Below, piece by piece: positions 9,051-18,304 of a stretch of 64,000 bases of DNA. The notes below the pieces were generated by a model. It made no database searches. It worked only from the letters and a program-made list of their open reading frames with translations, and was not told the origin of the DNA. This DNA comes from Salinirubellus litoreus (GTDB taxonomy: Archaea > Halobacteriota > Halobacteria > Halobacteriales > Haloarculaceae): positions 2,604,001-2,668,000 of the forward strand of contig NZ_CP147841.1 of NCBI RefSeq assembly GCF_037335815.1. Direction: 5' to 3'. The first letter of the stretch is position 1. Each line of letters starts with the position of its first letter. The translations under genes and the position numbers were made by a program.

Positions 9051-9611
9051 GTGTACGAGGTGGAACTCAAAGTCGAGGCCGAGCACGGCCCGATCCGCGA
9101 GCGGCTGTCGGAACTCGGTGCCGAGCCCCGGGGCCGCGTCCGTCAGGTCGACACCTACTACGACGCCCCCCACCGCTCGTTCGCCGAGACCGACGAGGCC
9201 CTCCGCGTCCGCGAGGAGCGGGACGACGATGGGCGCTGGATCGGGGTGACCTACAAGGGGCCGCTCGTCGAGGCCGAGTCGAAGACCCGCGAGGAGCACG
9301 AGACGGCCGTCGAGGACGGCGATGAGATGCGGGCCGTCCTCGAAGGGGTCGGGTTCGCGCCCGCCGAGACCGTCGAGAAGGAGCGCGAACGGTTCCGGTA
9401 CCGGGAGTACACCGTCACGCTCGACGCCGTCGACGGTCTCGGCGAGTTCGTGGAGGTCGAGACCGAGGCGGAGGCGGTCGAGGAGGCCCGCGAGGGGGCG
9501 ATCGCCGTCCTCCGCGAACTCGACCTCGATCCCGACGAACAGGTCCGCACCTCCTACCTGGGCCTGCTCCTCGAGGATCGCGACCAGCGCGACGCCAGCA
9601 ATGTCCAGTAG
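9051..9611 (+). CDS. CYTH domain protein (class IV adenylate cyclase type)
   Basis: A 186-residue protein with the CYTH ExExK signature at the start (VYEVELKVEAEHG), the triphosphate tunnel residues in LRVREERD and GVTYKGPL, and the late LDAVDGLGEFVEVE strand. CYTH members bind triphosphates and include CyaB cyclases, thiamine triphosphatases and polyphosphate enzymes; the substrate here is unknown. The GTG at 9051 is used because family members begin at this residue. The T-rich ttcttttgt about 27 bases upstream is a possible TATA element. Confidence 0.85.
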   Translation: MYEVELKVEAEHGPIRERLSELGAEPRGRVRQVDTYYDAPHRSFAETDEALRVREERDDDGRWIGVTYKGPLVEAESKTREEHETAVEDGDEMRAVLEGVGFAPAETVEKERERFRYREYTVTLDAVDGLGEFVEVETEAEAVEEAREGAIAVLRELDLDPDEQVRTSYLGLLLEDRDQRDASNVQ

Positions 9612-9639
9612 TAATACGAGCGTGGGTGAAAGTTTTCGT

Positions 9640-9650
9640 AAGTTATAGGC
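9640..9650 (+). promoter_or_regulatory. TATA box of methionine adenosyltransferase gene
   Basis: The element aagttatagg lies about 28 bases before the ATG at 9674, in an AT-rich patch (9621-9649) between the CYTH gene and this gene. Consistent with a leaderless mRNA. Confidence 0.55.
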
Positions 9651-9673
9651 CCCGAGCGGGCGTGCGTTCGTCA

Positions 9674-10876
9674 ATGAGCAGTCGGAACATCCGCGTCGAG
9701 CCCGTCGCGGGGCGCGCGGTGGAGGATCAGGAGGTCGAGATCGTCGAACGGAAGGGTCTCGGCCACCCCGACTCCATCTGCGACGGTATCGCCGAGCACG
9801 TCTCCCGGGCGCTCGCCAACGCCTACATCGAGCGGTTCGGGAAGGTCCTCCACTACAACACCGACGAGACCCAGCTGGTCGCCGGGTCGGCGGCCCCCGC
9901 CTACGGCGGCGGCGAGATGCTCGAACCCATCTACATCCTCGTCACGGGTCGGGCGACCAACCGCTACGACGGCAAGCGGATCCCCACCGAGACCATCGCG
10001 CTGCGTGCGGCCCGGGACTACCTGACCGAGCACTTCCCGCACCTCGACTTCGGGGCGGACGTCGTCGTCGAGGCCCGTCTCGGGGAGGGGTCGGGCGACC
10101 TCCAGGAGGTGTTCGGCGAGGAGGGGAGCGTCCCGATGGCCAACGACACCTCCTTCGGGGTGGGCCACGCGCCCCTGACGGAGACCGAGGAGATCGTTCT
10201 GAACACCGAGCGCCGGCTCAACGGAGAGTACAAGGCCGAGAACCCGGAGGTGGGCCGGGACGTGAAGGTGATGGGGAAACGCGAGGGCGACCGCATCGAC
10301 GTGACCGTCGCGGTGGCGCTGGTCGACCACTACGTCGACGACCTGAACGAGTACGACGACGCCGTGCGGGGCGTCCGCGAGTTCGTCGAGGGGCTCGCCG
10401 CCGAGTACACCGACCGCGAGGTGGCGATCCACCTCAACACCGCCGACGACTACGAGGAGGGGTCGGTCTACCTCACCACCTCGGGGACCAGCGCCGAGAT
10501 GGGTGACGACGGCTCGGTCGGCCGGGGCAACCGCGCGAACGGGCTCATCACGCCCAACCGGTCGATGTCGATGGAGGCCACCTCGGGGAAGAACCCCGTC
10601 AACCACATCGGAAAGATCTACAACCTGCTCTCGACCGAGATCGCCCAGGCCATCGTCGGAGAGGTCGACGGCATCCGCGAGGCCCGCATCCGTCTGCTCT
10701 CCCAGATCGGCCAGCCCATCGATCGGCCACACGTCGCCGACGTCTCGCTCGTCACCGAGGACGGCGTGAGCGTCGCGGACGTCCACGACGAGGTCGAGGC
10801 GGTCGTGGATCGCGAACTCGCGGACGTCACCGACGTGACCCGGCGGGTCATCGACGGCGAACTCACGACGTTCTGA
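9674..10876 (+). CDS. mat: archaeal S-adenosylmethionine synthase
   Basis: A 400-residue archaeal-type methionine adenosyltransferase, a family distinct from bacterial MetK. Conserved features are IVERKGLGHPDSICDGIAE near residue 30, HYNTDETQL, the GDGSVGRGNR phosphate-binding block and NHIGKIYN. It makes AdoMet from methionine and ATP. An in-frame upstream codon at 9626 would add 16 residues, but they contain the promoter region. A divergent promoter pair is not present; transcription is with the CYTH gene or from its own TATA box. Confidence 0.96.
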   Translation: MSSRNIRVEPVAGRAVEDQEVEIVERKGLGHPDSICDGIAEHVSRALANAYIERFGKVLHYNTDETQLVAGSAAPAYGGGEMLEPIYILVTGRATNRYDGKRIPTETIALRAARDYLTEHFPHLDFGADVVVEARLGEGSGDLQEVFGEEGSVPMANDTSFGVGHAPLTETEEIVLNTERRLNGEYKAENPEVGRDVKVMGKREGDRIDVTVAVALVDHYVDDLNEYDDAVRGVREFVEGLAAEYTDREVAIHLNTADDYEEGSVYLTTSGTSAEMGDDGSVGRGNRANGLITPNRSMSMEATSGKNPVNHIGKIYNLLSTEIAQAIVGEVDGIREARIRLLSQIGQPIDRPHVADVSLVTEDGVSVADVHDEVEAVVDRELADVTDVTRRVIDGELTTF

Positions 10877-10927
10877 CCCGCCCGGGCGAGACACGGGGTT
10901 TATCGGCTGCCGGACCGCGTCGCTCGT

Positions 10928-11176
10928 ATGGCCTACACGGAGCAACTCTACGACCGTCCCGGCCTCACCGGTCTCCTGCTCGGCATCGTCCTCCGCTTCG
11001 CCGGCGACTTCGTCGGCGCACAGGTGAACCTCGTCGCGCTGCTGCTGTTCTCGTTCGGCGTCGTCGTCGCCATCTGGGCCGACGACTGGTGGAGCCGTCC
11101 GGGACAGGCCATGTCCGTCGCGGGCGCGTTCGTCATCCTCGTCGCCGCCGTCGGCGAACTGCTCGTCGCCCTCTAG
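10928..11176 (+). CDS. small membrane protein, three hydrophobic segments
   Basis: An 82-residue protein with hydrophobic stretches at about 12-30 (LTGLLLGIVLRFAGDFVG), 34-50 (LVALLLFSFGVVVAIWA) and 62-81. No family recognised. A TATA-like gtttatc at 10898-10904 lies 27 bases upstream, supporting this start. The function is unknown; nothing around it suggests one. Confidence 0.7.
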   Translation: MAYTEQLYDRPGLTGLLLGIVLRFAGDFVGAQVNLVALLLFSFGVVVAIWADDWWSRPGQAMSVAGAFVILVAAVGELLVAL

Positions 11177-11212
11177 CGAAACCTCTTTTCTCCCGCCCCC
11201 GTTCGACCCGCT

Positions 11213-11686
11213 ATGACGCGGGTCTGTCTCGTCGGGAGCGAGGACGTCAACCTGCGGTACGAGCTCGTCTCCCGGGAGACCGCCCGCGAGGCGCTCGCGA
11301 CGTACGACCTGACCGAGCCCTACGAGAACACCGTCGCCGTCGAGACCATCAGTCTGGGATCGGCGGTGTCGCTCCTGAACGACCTGAACTGGTACCTCGT
11401 CCGGTACGCCGACGCGGCCTGGGTGCTCGAACCCTCGGTGAGCGACACGGAGTGGCTCTCTCGCCGGCTCGCGACCGCCATCCGCGACGACGCCGTCGAT
11501 CCCGCCGAGTCCGGTCGCTACCTCCGGATGTACGGCGTCGTCGAGGACGGGAGCGGGGACGGCACTCCGAGACTGGTCGAGCCGATGTTCGTCGCCCGGA
11601 CCGGCCGCTCGCTCCCCGAGTACGACCTCCGCGAGGTCGACAACACCGTCCTCGTCCGGGTCACGGAAGGGGAGTTCGGCGCGTAG
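11213..11686 (+). CDS. haloarchaeal conserved protein (DUF5804-like)
   Basis: A 157-residue soluble protein (MTRVCLVGSEDVNLRYELVSRETA) with a mixed alpha/beta pattern. It resembles the haloarchaeal DUF5804 group by its opening and by SLLNDLNWYLVRYADAAWVLEPS. That match is from memory. There is no known activity. It stands 37 bases after the small membrane protein gene. Confidence 0.65.
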   Translation: MTRVCLVGSEDVNLRYELVSRETAREALATYDLTEPYENTVAVETISLGSAVSLLNDLNWYLVRYADAAWVLEPSVSDTEWLSRRLATAIRDDAVDPAESGRYLRMYGVVEDGSGDGTPRLVEPMFVARTGRSLPEYDLREVDNTVLVRVTEGEFGA

Positions 11687-11735
11687 ATTCAGTCAGGGTT
11701 TTACCGCTCGCCCCGCCGTCGACACTGTCCCTCCG

Positions 11736-12572
11736 ATGGTCAGCATCGTCGCCCTCCTCTCGCGTGCCGCAGAGCGTATCGACTCCCTGCTCCCGCTCTC
11801 GCTCGTCCCGTTCGTGCTCGCCGCGCTCTCGCTCGACAAGTTCCGTCGGATCGCCGCCTCGAACGCGGACTTCAGGTTCGGTATCACGTTCGGCTTCCCG
11901 ACGACCGTTTCGAGTTCGTGGGAGTTCATCAACGTCCCCCAGCCCACACCCGGGCTGACCCTCCCGGCGGGCGGCGTCGGGCTGACGGTGCTCGTCCTCC
12001 TCGCCGTCACCGTCCTGTCGGCCGCGCTCGGTGCGGGCTACCTCGGGAGCCTCCGCCGGGAGCTCGCCGGCGTCGAGCGGTCGTTCCTCGAGGACTCGCG
12101 GGCCTACTTCGGGCCGTTCCTCGGGTTCGAACTCCTCCACCTCGCACTCGTCCTCGCGGGGCTCCTCGCCGCGATCGTCGCGCTCCCGCTCGGGCTGCTC
12201 GTCCTCCCCCTCCTGCTCGCGTTCGCGTACCTGTTCTACGCCACGCCGTACCTCGTGGTCGTCGAGGAGACCGACCTCCCGAGCGCGCTCCGGCGCTCGT
12301 ACGAGTACGCCACGTCCGACGGCGAGTACGCCTCCTTCTTCGTCCAGTACCTCGTGAGCGTCGGGCTCGTCTCGGTGGTGGCGACGCCGCTGTTCTCGAA
12401 CTCCGTGCTCGGTGCGGCCGTCGGGGTGGTCGTCCTCGCGCCGGTCGCGCTGCTGTTCGACACCGCGACGATGCTGTTCGTCCGCGACCTGGCCGGGGCG
12501 ACCGGACGCGAAGGGCCGACCGCTTCAGGTACCGACCCGGGCGGTCAGTCGAACATGCCGGTCGAGACGTAG
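11736..12572 (+). CDS. multi-pass membrane protein
   Basis: A 278-residue integral membrane protein with at least four hydrophobic helices: about 20-37, 80-102 (GLTVLVLLAVTVLSAALGAG), 128-168 as a hairpin, and two near the C-terminus (SVGLVSVVATPLF, AVGVVVLAPVALLF). The loop TPYLVVVEETDLPSALRRS is typical of a haloarchaeal glycerophosphodiesterase-membrane-domain-like family. The function is unknown. Its last 28 bases overlap the 3' end of the convergent cysteine synthase gene. Confidence 0.75.
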   Translation: MVSIVALLSRAAERIDSLLPLSLVPFVLAALSLDKFRRIAASNADFRFGITFGFPTTVSSSWEFINVPQPTPGLTLPAGGVGLTVLVLLAVTVLSAALGAGYLGSLRRELAGVERSFLEDSRAYFGPFLGFELLHLALVLAGLLAAIVALPLGLLVLPLLLAFAYLFYATPYLVVVEETDLPSALRRSYEYATSDGEYASFFVQYLVSVGLVSVVATPLFSNSVLGAAVGVVVLAPVALLFDTATMLFVRDLAGATGREGPTASGTDPGGQSNMPVET

Positions 12573-13537
12573 CGCTCGCCCGAGTCCCAGAAGACCGTGA
12601 GGACGAACGGGCAGTCGCTCCCCTCCTCGCCGTCGGCGACGAGCACCCCGTCGCTCTCGCCGAGGACGTCCGTCGTGTTGTCCGGGCGCGGGCAGTCCCC
12701 GTCGGTACCGTCGTCGGCGAGCCGCTCGGCCACCCGCTTGGCCGCGAGGTTCGACGCCCCCGAGGACTGACCTACTAGAATCCCCTCCTCGCGGGCGAGA
12801 CGGCGGCACTCCTCCTCGGCGTCGGCGAGCGAGACCACCTCGACGTCGTCGATGAGGTCCGTATCGGTGTTATCCGAGACGAACCCCGGACCCATCCCCT
12901 GGAAGTCGTCGCTCCCCCCCTTCCCGGTCTTGATCGGGGTGTTCCCCTCGGGCTCGACCGCCACCACCTCCATGTCGGGGAACTCCTCGTGCAACCGACG
13001 GGCGTTCCCCGAGAGCGTTCCGCCCGTGCCGACCCCGGCGACGAGCGCGTCGGGCTCCCGGGAGCCGATCTGTTCGAGTATCTCCTCGGCCGTCGTCCGG
13101 TAGTGCGCCTCGGGGTTCGCGGGGTTCTCGAACTGGCCGAGCTGGACCGCACCCTCCTCGCATTCGATCTCGTCGGCGCGGTCCTTCGCGTCGGAGATGT
13201 CGCCGTCGACGAGTTCGAGGTCCGCGCCGTAGGCCCGCATGATCCGTCGCCGTTCGGGTGACATGTCCGAGGGCATGACGATGGTGGCGTCGTACCCCTT
13301 CGCCGCGGCGACCAGCGAGATGCCGATCCCCGTGTTCCCGGAGGTGGGCTCGACGATGCGGTCGCCGGGCGAGAGCAGGCCGTCGCGCTCGGCCGCCTCG
13401 ACCATCGCCACGGCCGGGCGATCCTTCGCCGATCCGCCGGGATTCTTCGACTCGATCTTCGCCGCGATTACGGTACCTGGCGGCGACTCGACCTGGACCA
13501 GCGGCGACCCGATGGTCCCGAGGATACCCCTGTGCAT
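12545..13537 (-). CDS. cysK: cysteine synthase (PLP-dependent)
   Basis: A 330-residue fold-type II PLP enzyme. The PLP lysine lies in KNPGGSAKDRPA (about residue 38), the substrate loop is SGNTGIGIS, and the phosphate-binding loop is GVGTGGTLSG. It forms cysteine from O-acetylserine (or O-phosphoserine) and sulfide. An unusual acidic stretch near the C-terminus (DDGTDGDCPRPDNTTDVL) is an extension within this lineage. The ATG at 13537 follows a TATA-like TTTAATC 25 bases upstream. Confidence 0.93.
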   Translation of the reverse strand: MHRGILGTIGSPLVQVESPPGTVIAAKIESKNPGGSAKDRPAVAMVEAAERDGLLSPGDRIVEPTSGNTGIGISLVAAAKGYDATIVMPSDMSPERRRIMRAYGADLELVDGDISDAKDRADEIECEEGAVQLGQFENPANPEAHYRTTAEEILEQIGSREPDALVAGVGTGGTLSGNARRLHEEFPDMEVVAVEPEGNTPIKTGKGGSDDFQGMGPGFVSDNTDTDLIDDVEVVSLADAEEECRRLAREEGILVGQSSGASNLAAKRVAERLADDGTDGDCPRPDNTTDVLGESDGVLVADGEEGSDCPFVLTVFWDSGERYVSTGMFD

Positions 13538-13634
13538 GGTTCGGCGTTCGGGGGTTCCGATTAAACACGTGTCGGACGGCCCCGGTTCCCGTTCGGGCGA
13601 CGCGCTTATCGGCGTGGCTGTGCGAGCGGGTGAC
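13538..13634. promoter_or_regulatory. divergent promoters of cysK and DUF488 gene
   Basis: Two TATA-like elements face outward in 97 bases: gattaaa at 13559-13565 (minus-strand TTTAATC) serves cysK, and cttatc at 13605-13610 serves the DUF488 gene. Each lies 25-30 bases from its start codon. Confidence 0.55.
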
Positions 13635-14066
13635 GTGCCTCCTGGCACCGTCGGTGAGACGTACGCCGCCGCGCTCCAGCACGACCTCGTGAATATCGAC
13701 GACGCGACGCTCGTCGGGGTCGCTCGACGGCCGACGGGGCGGTTCCGGTCGCTGGTCGACGAGAACCACCCGATTCTCGGCCCACCCGAGACGCTCCTGG
13801 AGGAGATCGGGAACCGACGCGAGGACCTGAAAAGGCGAGGGCTCTGTGAGGAGGGGGCGCACAACGCGGCCTGGGAGGAGGTCCGGTTCGCCGCCCGCTA
13901 CGAGGACCACCTGGACGCGACCGAGGACGCCGAGGGAGGGATCGCGGAGCTCGTCTCCCGCGTCCGTGGGGGCGAGGACGTCGTTCTCGTCGGCTTCGAG
14001 AGTGAGAACAGACGGTGTCACCGCCACCTGCTCCTGGATCGAATCGGGGCGCGACTCGACGGCTGA
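13635..14066 (+). CDS. DUF488 family protein
   Basis: A 143-residue protein ending in a CHR motif block (VVLVGFESENRRCHRHLLLDRI), characteristic of DUF488, with the N-terminal domain in the haloarchaeal form (PPGTVGETYAAALQHDLVNI, LVDENHPILGPP). DUF488 members have no settled activity. GTG codons at 13614, 13620 and 13635 are all possible. 13635 is preferred because it gives 27 bases to the TATA-like element and the natural (M)PPG start. Confidence 0.75.
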   Translation: MPPGTVGETYAAALQHDLVNIDDATLVGVARRPTGRFRSLVDENHPILGPPETLLEEIGNRREDLKRRGLCEEGAHNAAWEEVRFAARYEDHLDATEDAEGGIAELVSRVRGGEDVVLVGFESENRRCHRHLLLDRIGARLDG

Positions 14067-14096
14067 GTCGACGATGCGACGGGGTCGAGAGCGGGG

Positions 14097-14106
14097 GGCT
14101 TATACC
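14097..14106 (+). promoter_or_regulatory. TATA box of thioredoxin-like gene
   Basis: The element gcttataccc is centred about 27 bases before the ATG at 14129, with no ribosome binding site between them. Confidence 0.55.
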
Positions 14107-14128
14107 CGGAGGACCTCTCGATAGTGGT

Positions 14129-14524
14129 ATGAGCGGACAGGAAGGCCGTCTGGAGACGATGCGACCGAACCCCGTGTTCACGGCCGACGCCTACGAAGAG
14201 GAGCTCGCGGTCCTCCGCGAGCACGCCGACAGGGTGGTGTTCAGGGTGTGGGGTGGGGACTGGTGTTCGGACTGCCGCCAGCAGCTACCCGACTTCGGGG
14301 CCGCACTCGCCGCCGCGGACGTCCCCGACGAGCGCGTCGTCCACTACCCCGTCGAGAAGGCCGAGGACGGAAGCAAGGTCGGCCCGGGCGTCGAGGAGTA
14401 CGGCATCGAGCTCATCCCGACGGTGGTCGTCGAGACCGACGACGGCGAGGAACTCGCCCGGTTCGTCGAGGAGGCCGATCGTCCCATCGCGGTCTTCCTT
14501 GCCGAGGCGCTCGCAGACGAGTGA
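14129..14524 (+). CDS. thioredoxin family protein
   Basis: A 131-residue single thioredoxin domain with the redox motif WCSDC at residues 45-49 and the cis-Pro site GIELIPTVVVE. The Ser-Asp between the cysteines is characteristic of a thioredoxin-like haloarchaeal subgroup, not classic WCGPC thioredoxin. Probably a cytoplasmic thiol-disulfide reductant. The partner is unknown. Confidence 0.88.
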   Translation: MSGQEGRLETMRPNPVFTADAYEEELAVLREHADRVVFRVWGGDWCSDCRQQLPDFGAALAAADVPDERVVHYPVEKAEDGSKVGPGVEEYGIELIPTVVVETDDGEELARFVEEADRPIAVFLAEALADE

Positions 14525-14640
14525 CGGAGGGACCGTCGTCGGCACGTCCGATACGACCGATCGACGGACGTGTCGCTCCCCGCCGATTCGGGCCGTAAAA
14601 AGCGTCTTCTCTCCGATACCCATCACTCCCGCCGTGGCGT

Positions 14641-14874
14641 TCAGACGGTGGTTTCGCGGTCCGTGTCGTCGGTCGGGTCGTTGCCGGCGTAGAGTGCGGC
14701 GGCACCGATACCCGCGACGAGGGCGACGACTCCGGTCCAGAACGTCGAGTACGGCCACCAGTTGAACGCGAGGACGTCCACGACGTACAGCAGGCCGAGG
14801 ATGACGAACCCGGCCGCCGAGAACCAGCCGAACCAGCCGAAGTCGTTGTCGGATGCGGTGTTGCTCTGAGCCAT
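14641..14874 (-). CDS. small two-helix membrane protein
   Basis: A 77-residue protein with hydrophobic helices at about 13-35 (FGWFGWFSAAGFVILGLLYV) and 44-63, and an acidic C-terminus (NDPTDDTDRE). The ATG at 14874 is used; upstream in-frame sequence is basic and promoter-like, including a T-rich element at about 14900. No family recognised. Confidence 0.7.
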   Translation of the reverse strand: MAQSNTASDNDFGWFGWFSAAGFVILGLLYVVDVLAFNWWPYSTFWTGVVALVAGIGAAALYAGNDPTDDTDRETTV

Positions 14875-15097
14875 TACGTCTGGTGGTGAGGGTCGGACGT
14901 GAAAAAGCGGCCAGCGTGCCTTTGCAAGGGTCCGCTCGAAGCCGCAGGGACTGTTGGGACAGCCGCTACCGATGATCTTCGAGCGTGAGAGTGTCTGGTC
15001 CCGGACCCGGCGAACAGGCACGCCGAGCGACCGTCTGCAGGCCCGTCCGTTCGTCGGTCCGGAGGCTCGCGGAACCGTCGACGACGCCCCGGTGTTC

Positions 15098-16003
15098 TCA
15101 GAGGACGGCGGCGGGGTCGACGACGATGAGCACGACGCCGACGACGATGAGCACCGCACCCGCCACGAGCCGCGGGGTCACGCGCTCCAGATCCCGAAGG
15201 AGGACGGCGGCGAACACGGCGGTGAACAGCGGTGCCGTCGCGGCGAGCGGGTCGACCACGACGACCCGACCGATCTGGAGGGCGGCGAACAGCGAGAACA
15301 GGGCGACGGCGGTGAGCGTCCCGCTGCCGGCGAAGTAGGCGTACGTTCGGCGGGGTGCGTCGAGTACGTCCCCGCGTCCCGCGGCGACCGCGTAGGCCGC
15401 GAGCGCCACCAGCGCGCCGAGCTCGTTGAGCGCCACCGCTTCGAGGAGCGTGATCCCGGTGAAGGCGTCGAGCCCGAACTTCCGGGCGACGTTACCGGCG
15501 GCGAACGCCGCGGCGGCCGCGAGCGGGAACAGCAGGTCGCGGGGCTGCCAGCCGCCGACGTCCCCGCCCCGGGAGAGCGCGAGCGCCGTCAGACCGCCGA
15601 CGAGGACGACGATCCCCACGACAGTAGTCGGCGTGACCGTCTCGCCGAGCGCGAGCACGGCGAGGAGGCTTGCGAACAGCGGTCGCGTGGAGATGACGGC
15701 GCTGTTGACGCTCGCGCCGACGCGGTCGACGCCGACGAACACCGCCAGCCGGCCGAGCGCCGTCCCGACGAGCCCCGACGCGAGGAACAGCGCCGCCGAG
15801 GCGGGTGTCACGCTCGCGAAGACGGCGAGGCCCTGGAGGGCGAACAGGGCGACCCAGTAGAGCGAGCTGTCGACCACGACGACGGTCAGGGAGGCCTGGA
15901 GCGAACTCCCGCCGCCCGCCATCCCCCGTTTGGAGAGGATCGGGCTGAACCCCCACAGCACCGCGGGGACGAGCGCGAGCGCGTAGACGAGTTCTACCTC
16001 CAT
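15098..16003 (-). CDS. EamA/DMT-family transporter
   Basis: A 301-residue membrane protein of the drug/metabolite transporter superfamily. It has ten predicted helices in two homologous EamA halves; the first starts VYALALVPAVLWGFSPILSKRG and the second VAARKFGLDAFTG after about residue 145. These carriers export amino acids, metabolites or drugs; the substrate cannot be read. It lies between a small membrane protein and the YyaL-type gene, all on the minus strand but with separate promoters. Confidence 0.88.
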   Translation of the reverse strand: MEVELVYALALVPAVLWGFSPILSKRGMAGGGSSLQASLTVVVVDSSLYWVALFALQGLAVFASVTPASAALFLASGLVGTALGRLAVFVGVDRVGASVNSAVISTRPLFASLLAVLALGETVTPTTVVGIVVLVGGLTALALSRGGDVGGWQPRDLLFPLAAAAAFAAGNVARKFGLDAFTGITLLEAVALNELGALVALAAYAVAAGRGDVLDAPRRTYAYFAGSGTLTAVALFSLFAALQIGRVVVVDPLAATAPLFTAVFAAVLLRDLERVTPRLVAGAVLIVVGVVLIVVDPAAVL

Positions 16004-16084
16004 CCGCGCGGACCTCCCCGTCCGGGGTGGATAGATCCCCCGATACCGGAACGGGGTGGGCGCTCCCCCGGTCGCCGCGGCCCC

Positions 16085-18304
16085 TCAGAACGGGCTCTCG
16101 TTCCCGTCGAAGTCGAGATCCGGTTCGGTGTTCGGCCCCGGGTCGCTCTCGACCGACGGCGCGAGCCGTTCCGCCCACCCCAGGGCCTCCTCGACGTCGT
16201 CGGTCGGCGGCGAGCAGGTGAACGACCGGCAGGCGTACATCGTGGGGCCGTCCCGCGCCTCCCGGTCGGCCCAGATCGGTGGTGCGTCGTCGAGTCCGAG
16301 CGCGTCGAGCCACTCGTCGAGCCCGGCCTCCGTCGGCGGCCGGACCGTCAGCAGCCGGTCGGGGAGGTAGGTCTCGGCGAGTCGCTCACGCCAGGATTCG
16401 GGGAGCGAGTCGGCGGCGACGGTGAGTTCGAGCGACCCCACGGCGCGGGTGTCGGCGGCCAGCACGAGCGTCGCGTGCTGGAGCGGATCGGTTTCGAACG
16501 TCTTCGCGTGGGTGTCGAGGACGCCCTCCGCCACCTCGCGGAACCGCTCGTTGGGCGTGAACTGCGCGAGGTCGAGCAGGAGCGACGCCGCGACCCCAGT
16601 ACTCGACGGTGTGGACTGGTCGCCGAGTTCCTGGGGGCGGGCCACCAGCGACTCCCCGCTCTCGGGCGTGAAGTAGAGCGTTCGATCCTCCGCGTCCCAG
16701 AACTCCTCGGTGACGACGCGGGCGAGGTCGATCGCGAACTTCAGGTGCTCGACCTCGCCGGTGGCCTGGTAGAGGTCGAGCGCCCCGCGCCCGAGGAAGG
16801 CGTAGTCCTCGAGGTACCCCGTGACCTTCGCGTCGCCGTCCTTCCACCGGCGGGTGAGCCTCCCCGACCCCTCGTCCCAGAGCCGTTCGCGGACGAACGA
16901 CAGCGCGTCTCGACCCGTTTCGGCCAGTTCGGGGTCGAGAACCAGCGCGCCCTCGGCGAACGCGGAGATCATCAGCCCGTTCCACCCCGCGAGCACCTTC
17001 TCGTCGCGGGCCGGTCGCGGACGGGTCTCGCGGTACTCGTGGGCCTGCTCGGTCGCGCGGTCCAGCCGCTCGCTGACCTCCCCTCCGTCCAGCCCGTGCT
17101 CGTCGGCGAGCGACTCGACCGACTCGGCGAGCGTCAGGACGGTCCTCCCGTCCTCGAAGTTTCCCGACCGGGTGACGCCGAACCGCTCGCGGAACAGCTC
17201 GGCGTCGAGATCGTCCTCGACGGCATCCTCGACCTCCTCGGGCGTCCAGACGAAGAACGCGCCCTCCTCCCGCTCGCCCGTCTCGGGATCCTCGCTCTGG
17301 GCGTCGAGCGTCGAGAAGAATCCTCCCACGGGGTGCTGCATCTCGCGCTCGACGAACGCGAACGTCTCGCGGGCCACGTCGGCGTGCCGCTCCTCGCCGG
17401 TGACCTGGTAGCCCGCGAGGTACGCCGGCGCGAGCGTCGCCTGGTCGTAGAGCATCTTCTCGAAGTGCGGGACGGTCCACGAGCGGTCGGTGGCGTACCG
17501 GTGAAAGCCGCCGCCGAGGTGGTCGTACATCCCGCCGTCGGCCATCGCCGTCAGCGTCTCCTCGACCACCTCGCGGTAGGCCTCCCTGCCGGTCCGGTCG
17601 TGCGCCCGCAGGAGGAGGTGGAGCCGGCCGGGGTTCGGGAACTTCGGACCCGAACTCCCGAACCCGCCGTACTCGCGGTCGGCGGCTCTGAGTGCCGAGC
17701 TCGCCGCCGAGTCGAGGAAGGCGGCGTCCGGCGGTTCGCGCTCGCCCCCGTCCTCGCTGTCGTCGCCGCTCGTGGGGGTCCCTTCGAGCTCGTTCTCGGC
17801 CGCGGCGGTCCACTGGTCGCCCCGGTTCTCCATCTCCTCGCGCTGTTCGGGGTCGTTCCAGGAGTCGGCGACCCGCTCGCAGAGTTCGAGGAACCCCGGC
17901 ATCCCCTGCTTCGGGTCGCGCGGGAAGTACGTCCCGACGTAGAACGGCCGGCCGTCGGGGGTGAGGAAAGCCGAGAGGGGCCAGCCGCCCCGTCCGGTGA
18001 CGAGCTGGCAGACGGTCATGTAGACCGAGTCGACGTCCGGTCGCTCCTCGCGGTCGACCTTGATCGGGACGAACCCTTCGTTGAGGATATCGGCGACTTC
18101 CTCGTCCGCGAACGACTCCTCCTCCATGACGTGACACCAGTGACACGCCGAGTAGCCGATCGAGAGGAAGATCGGGCGGTCCTCCTCCCGGGCCGCCTCG
18201 AGGGCGGCCTCGTCCCAGGGCTGCCAGTTGACGGGGTTGTCGGCGTGCTGGCGGAGGTACGGGGAGGCCTCCTCGTCGAGCCGGTTCCGGTCGAGGACGC
18301 TCAT
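16085..18304 (-). CDS. YyaL/SSP411-type thioredoxin-domain protein (DUF255)
   Basis: A 739-residue protein. Residues 1-165 form a thioredoxin-like DUF255 domain with the redox pair in SACHWCHVMEEESF and the conserved opening NRLDEEASPYLRQHADNPV. The rest is an (alpha/alpha)6-barrel like those of N-acylglucosamine 2-epimerases (LLYDQATLAPAYL, LAGWNGLMISAFAEGAL). Family function is unclear; a role in redox or sugar metabolism has been suggested. The ATG at 18304 is preceded by a TATA-like CTTATAC 27 bases upstream. Confidence 0.92.
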   Translation of the reverse strand: MSVLDRNRLDEEASPYLRQHADNPVNWQPWDEAALEAAREEDRPIFLSIGYSACHWCHVMEEESFADEEVADILNEGFVPIKVDREERPDVDSVYMTVCQLVTGRGGWPLSAFLTPDGRPFYVGTYFPRDPKQGMPGFLELCERVADSWNDPEQREEMENRGDQWTAAAENELEGTPTSGDDSEDGGEREPPDAAFLDSAASSALRAADREYGGFGSSGPKFPNPGRLHLLLRAHDRTGREAYREVVEETLTAMADGGMYDHLGGGFHRYATDRSWTVPHFEKMLYDQATLAPAYLAGYQVTGEERHADVARETFAFVEREMQHPVGGFFSTLDAQSEDPETGEREEGAFFVWTPEEVEDAVEDDLDAELFRERFGVTRSGNFEDGRTVLTLAESVESLADEHGLDGGEVSERLDRATEQAHEYRETRPRPARDEKVLAGWNGLMISAFAEGALVLDPELAETGRDALSFVRERLWDEGSGRLTRRWKDGDAKVTGYLEDYAFLGRGALDLYQATGEVEHLKFAIDLARVVTEEFWDAEDRTLYFTPESGESLVARPQELGDQSTPSSTGVAASLLLDLAQFTPNERFREVAEGVLDTHAKTFETDPLQHATLVLAADTRAVGSLELTVAADSLPESWRERLAETYLPDRLLTVRPPTEAGLDEWLDALGLDDAPPIWADREARDGPTMYACRSFTCSPPTDDVEEALGWAERLAPSVESDPGPNTEPDLDFDGNESPF

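Noticed and set aside
9626..9673. Longer start for the S-adenosylmethionine synthase
   Set aside because: The extra 16 residues would be encoded by the promoter region with its TATA-like box, and the family starts near MSSRNIRVE.
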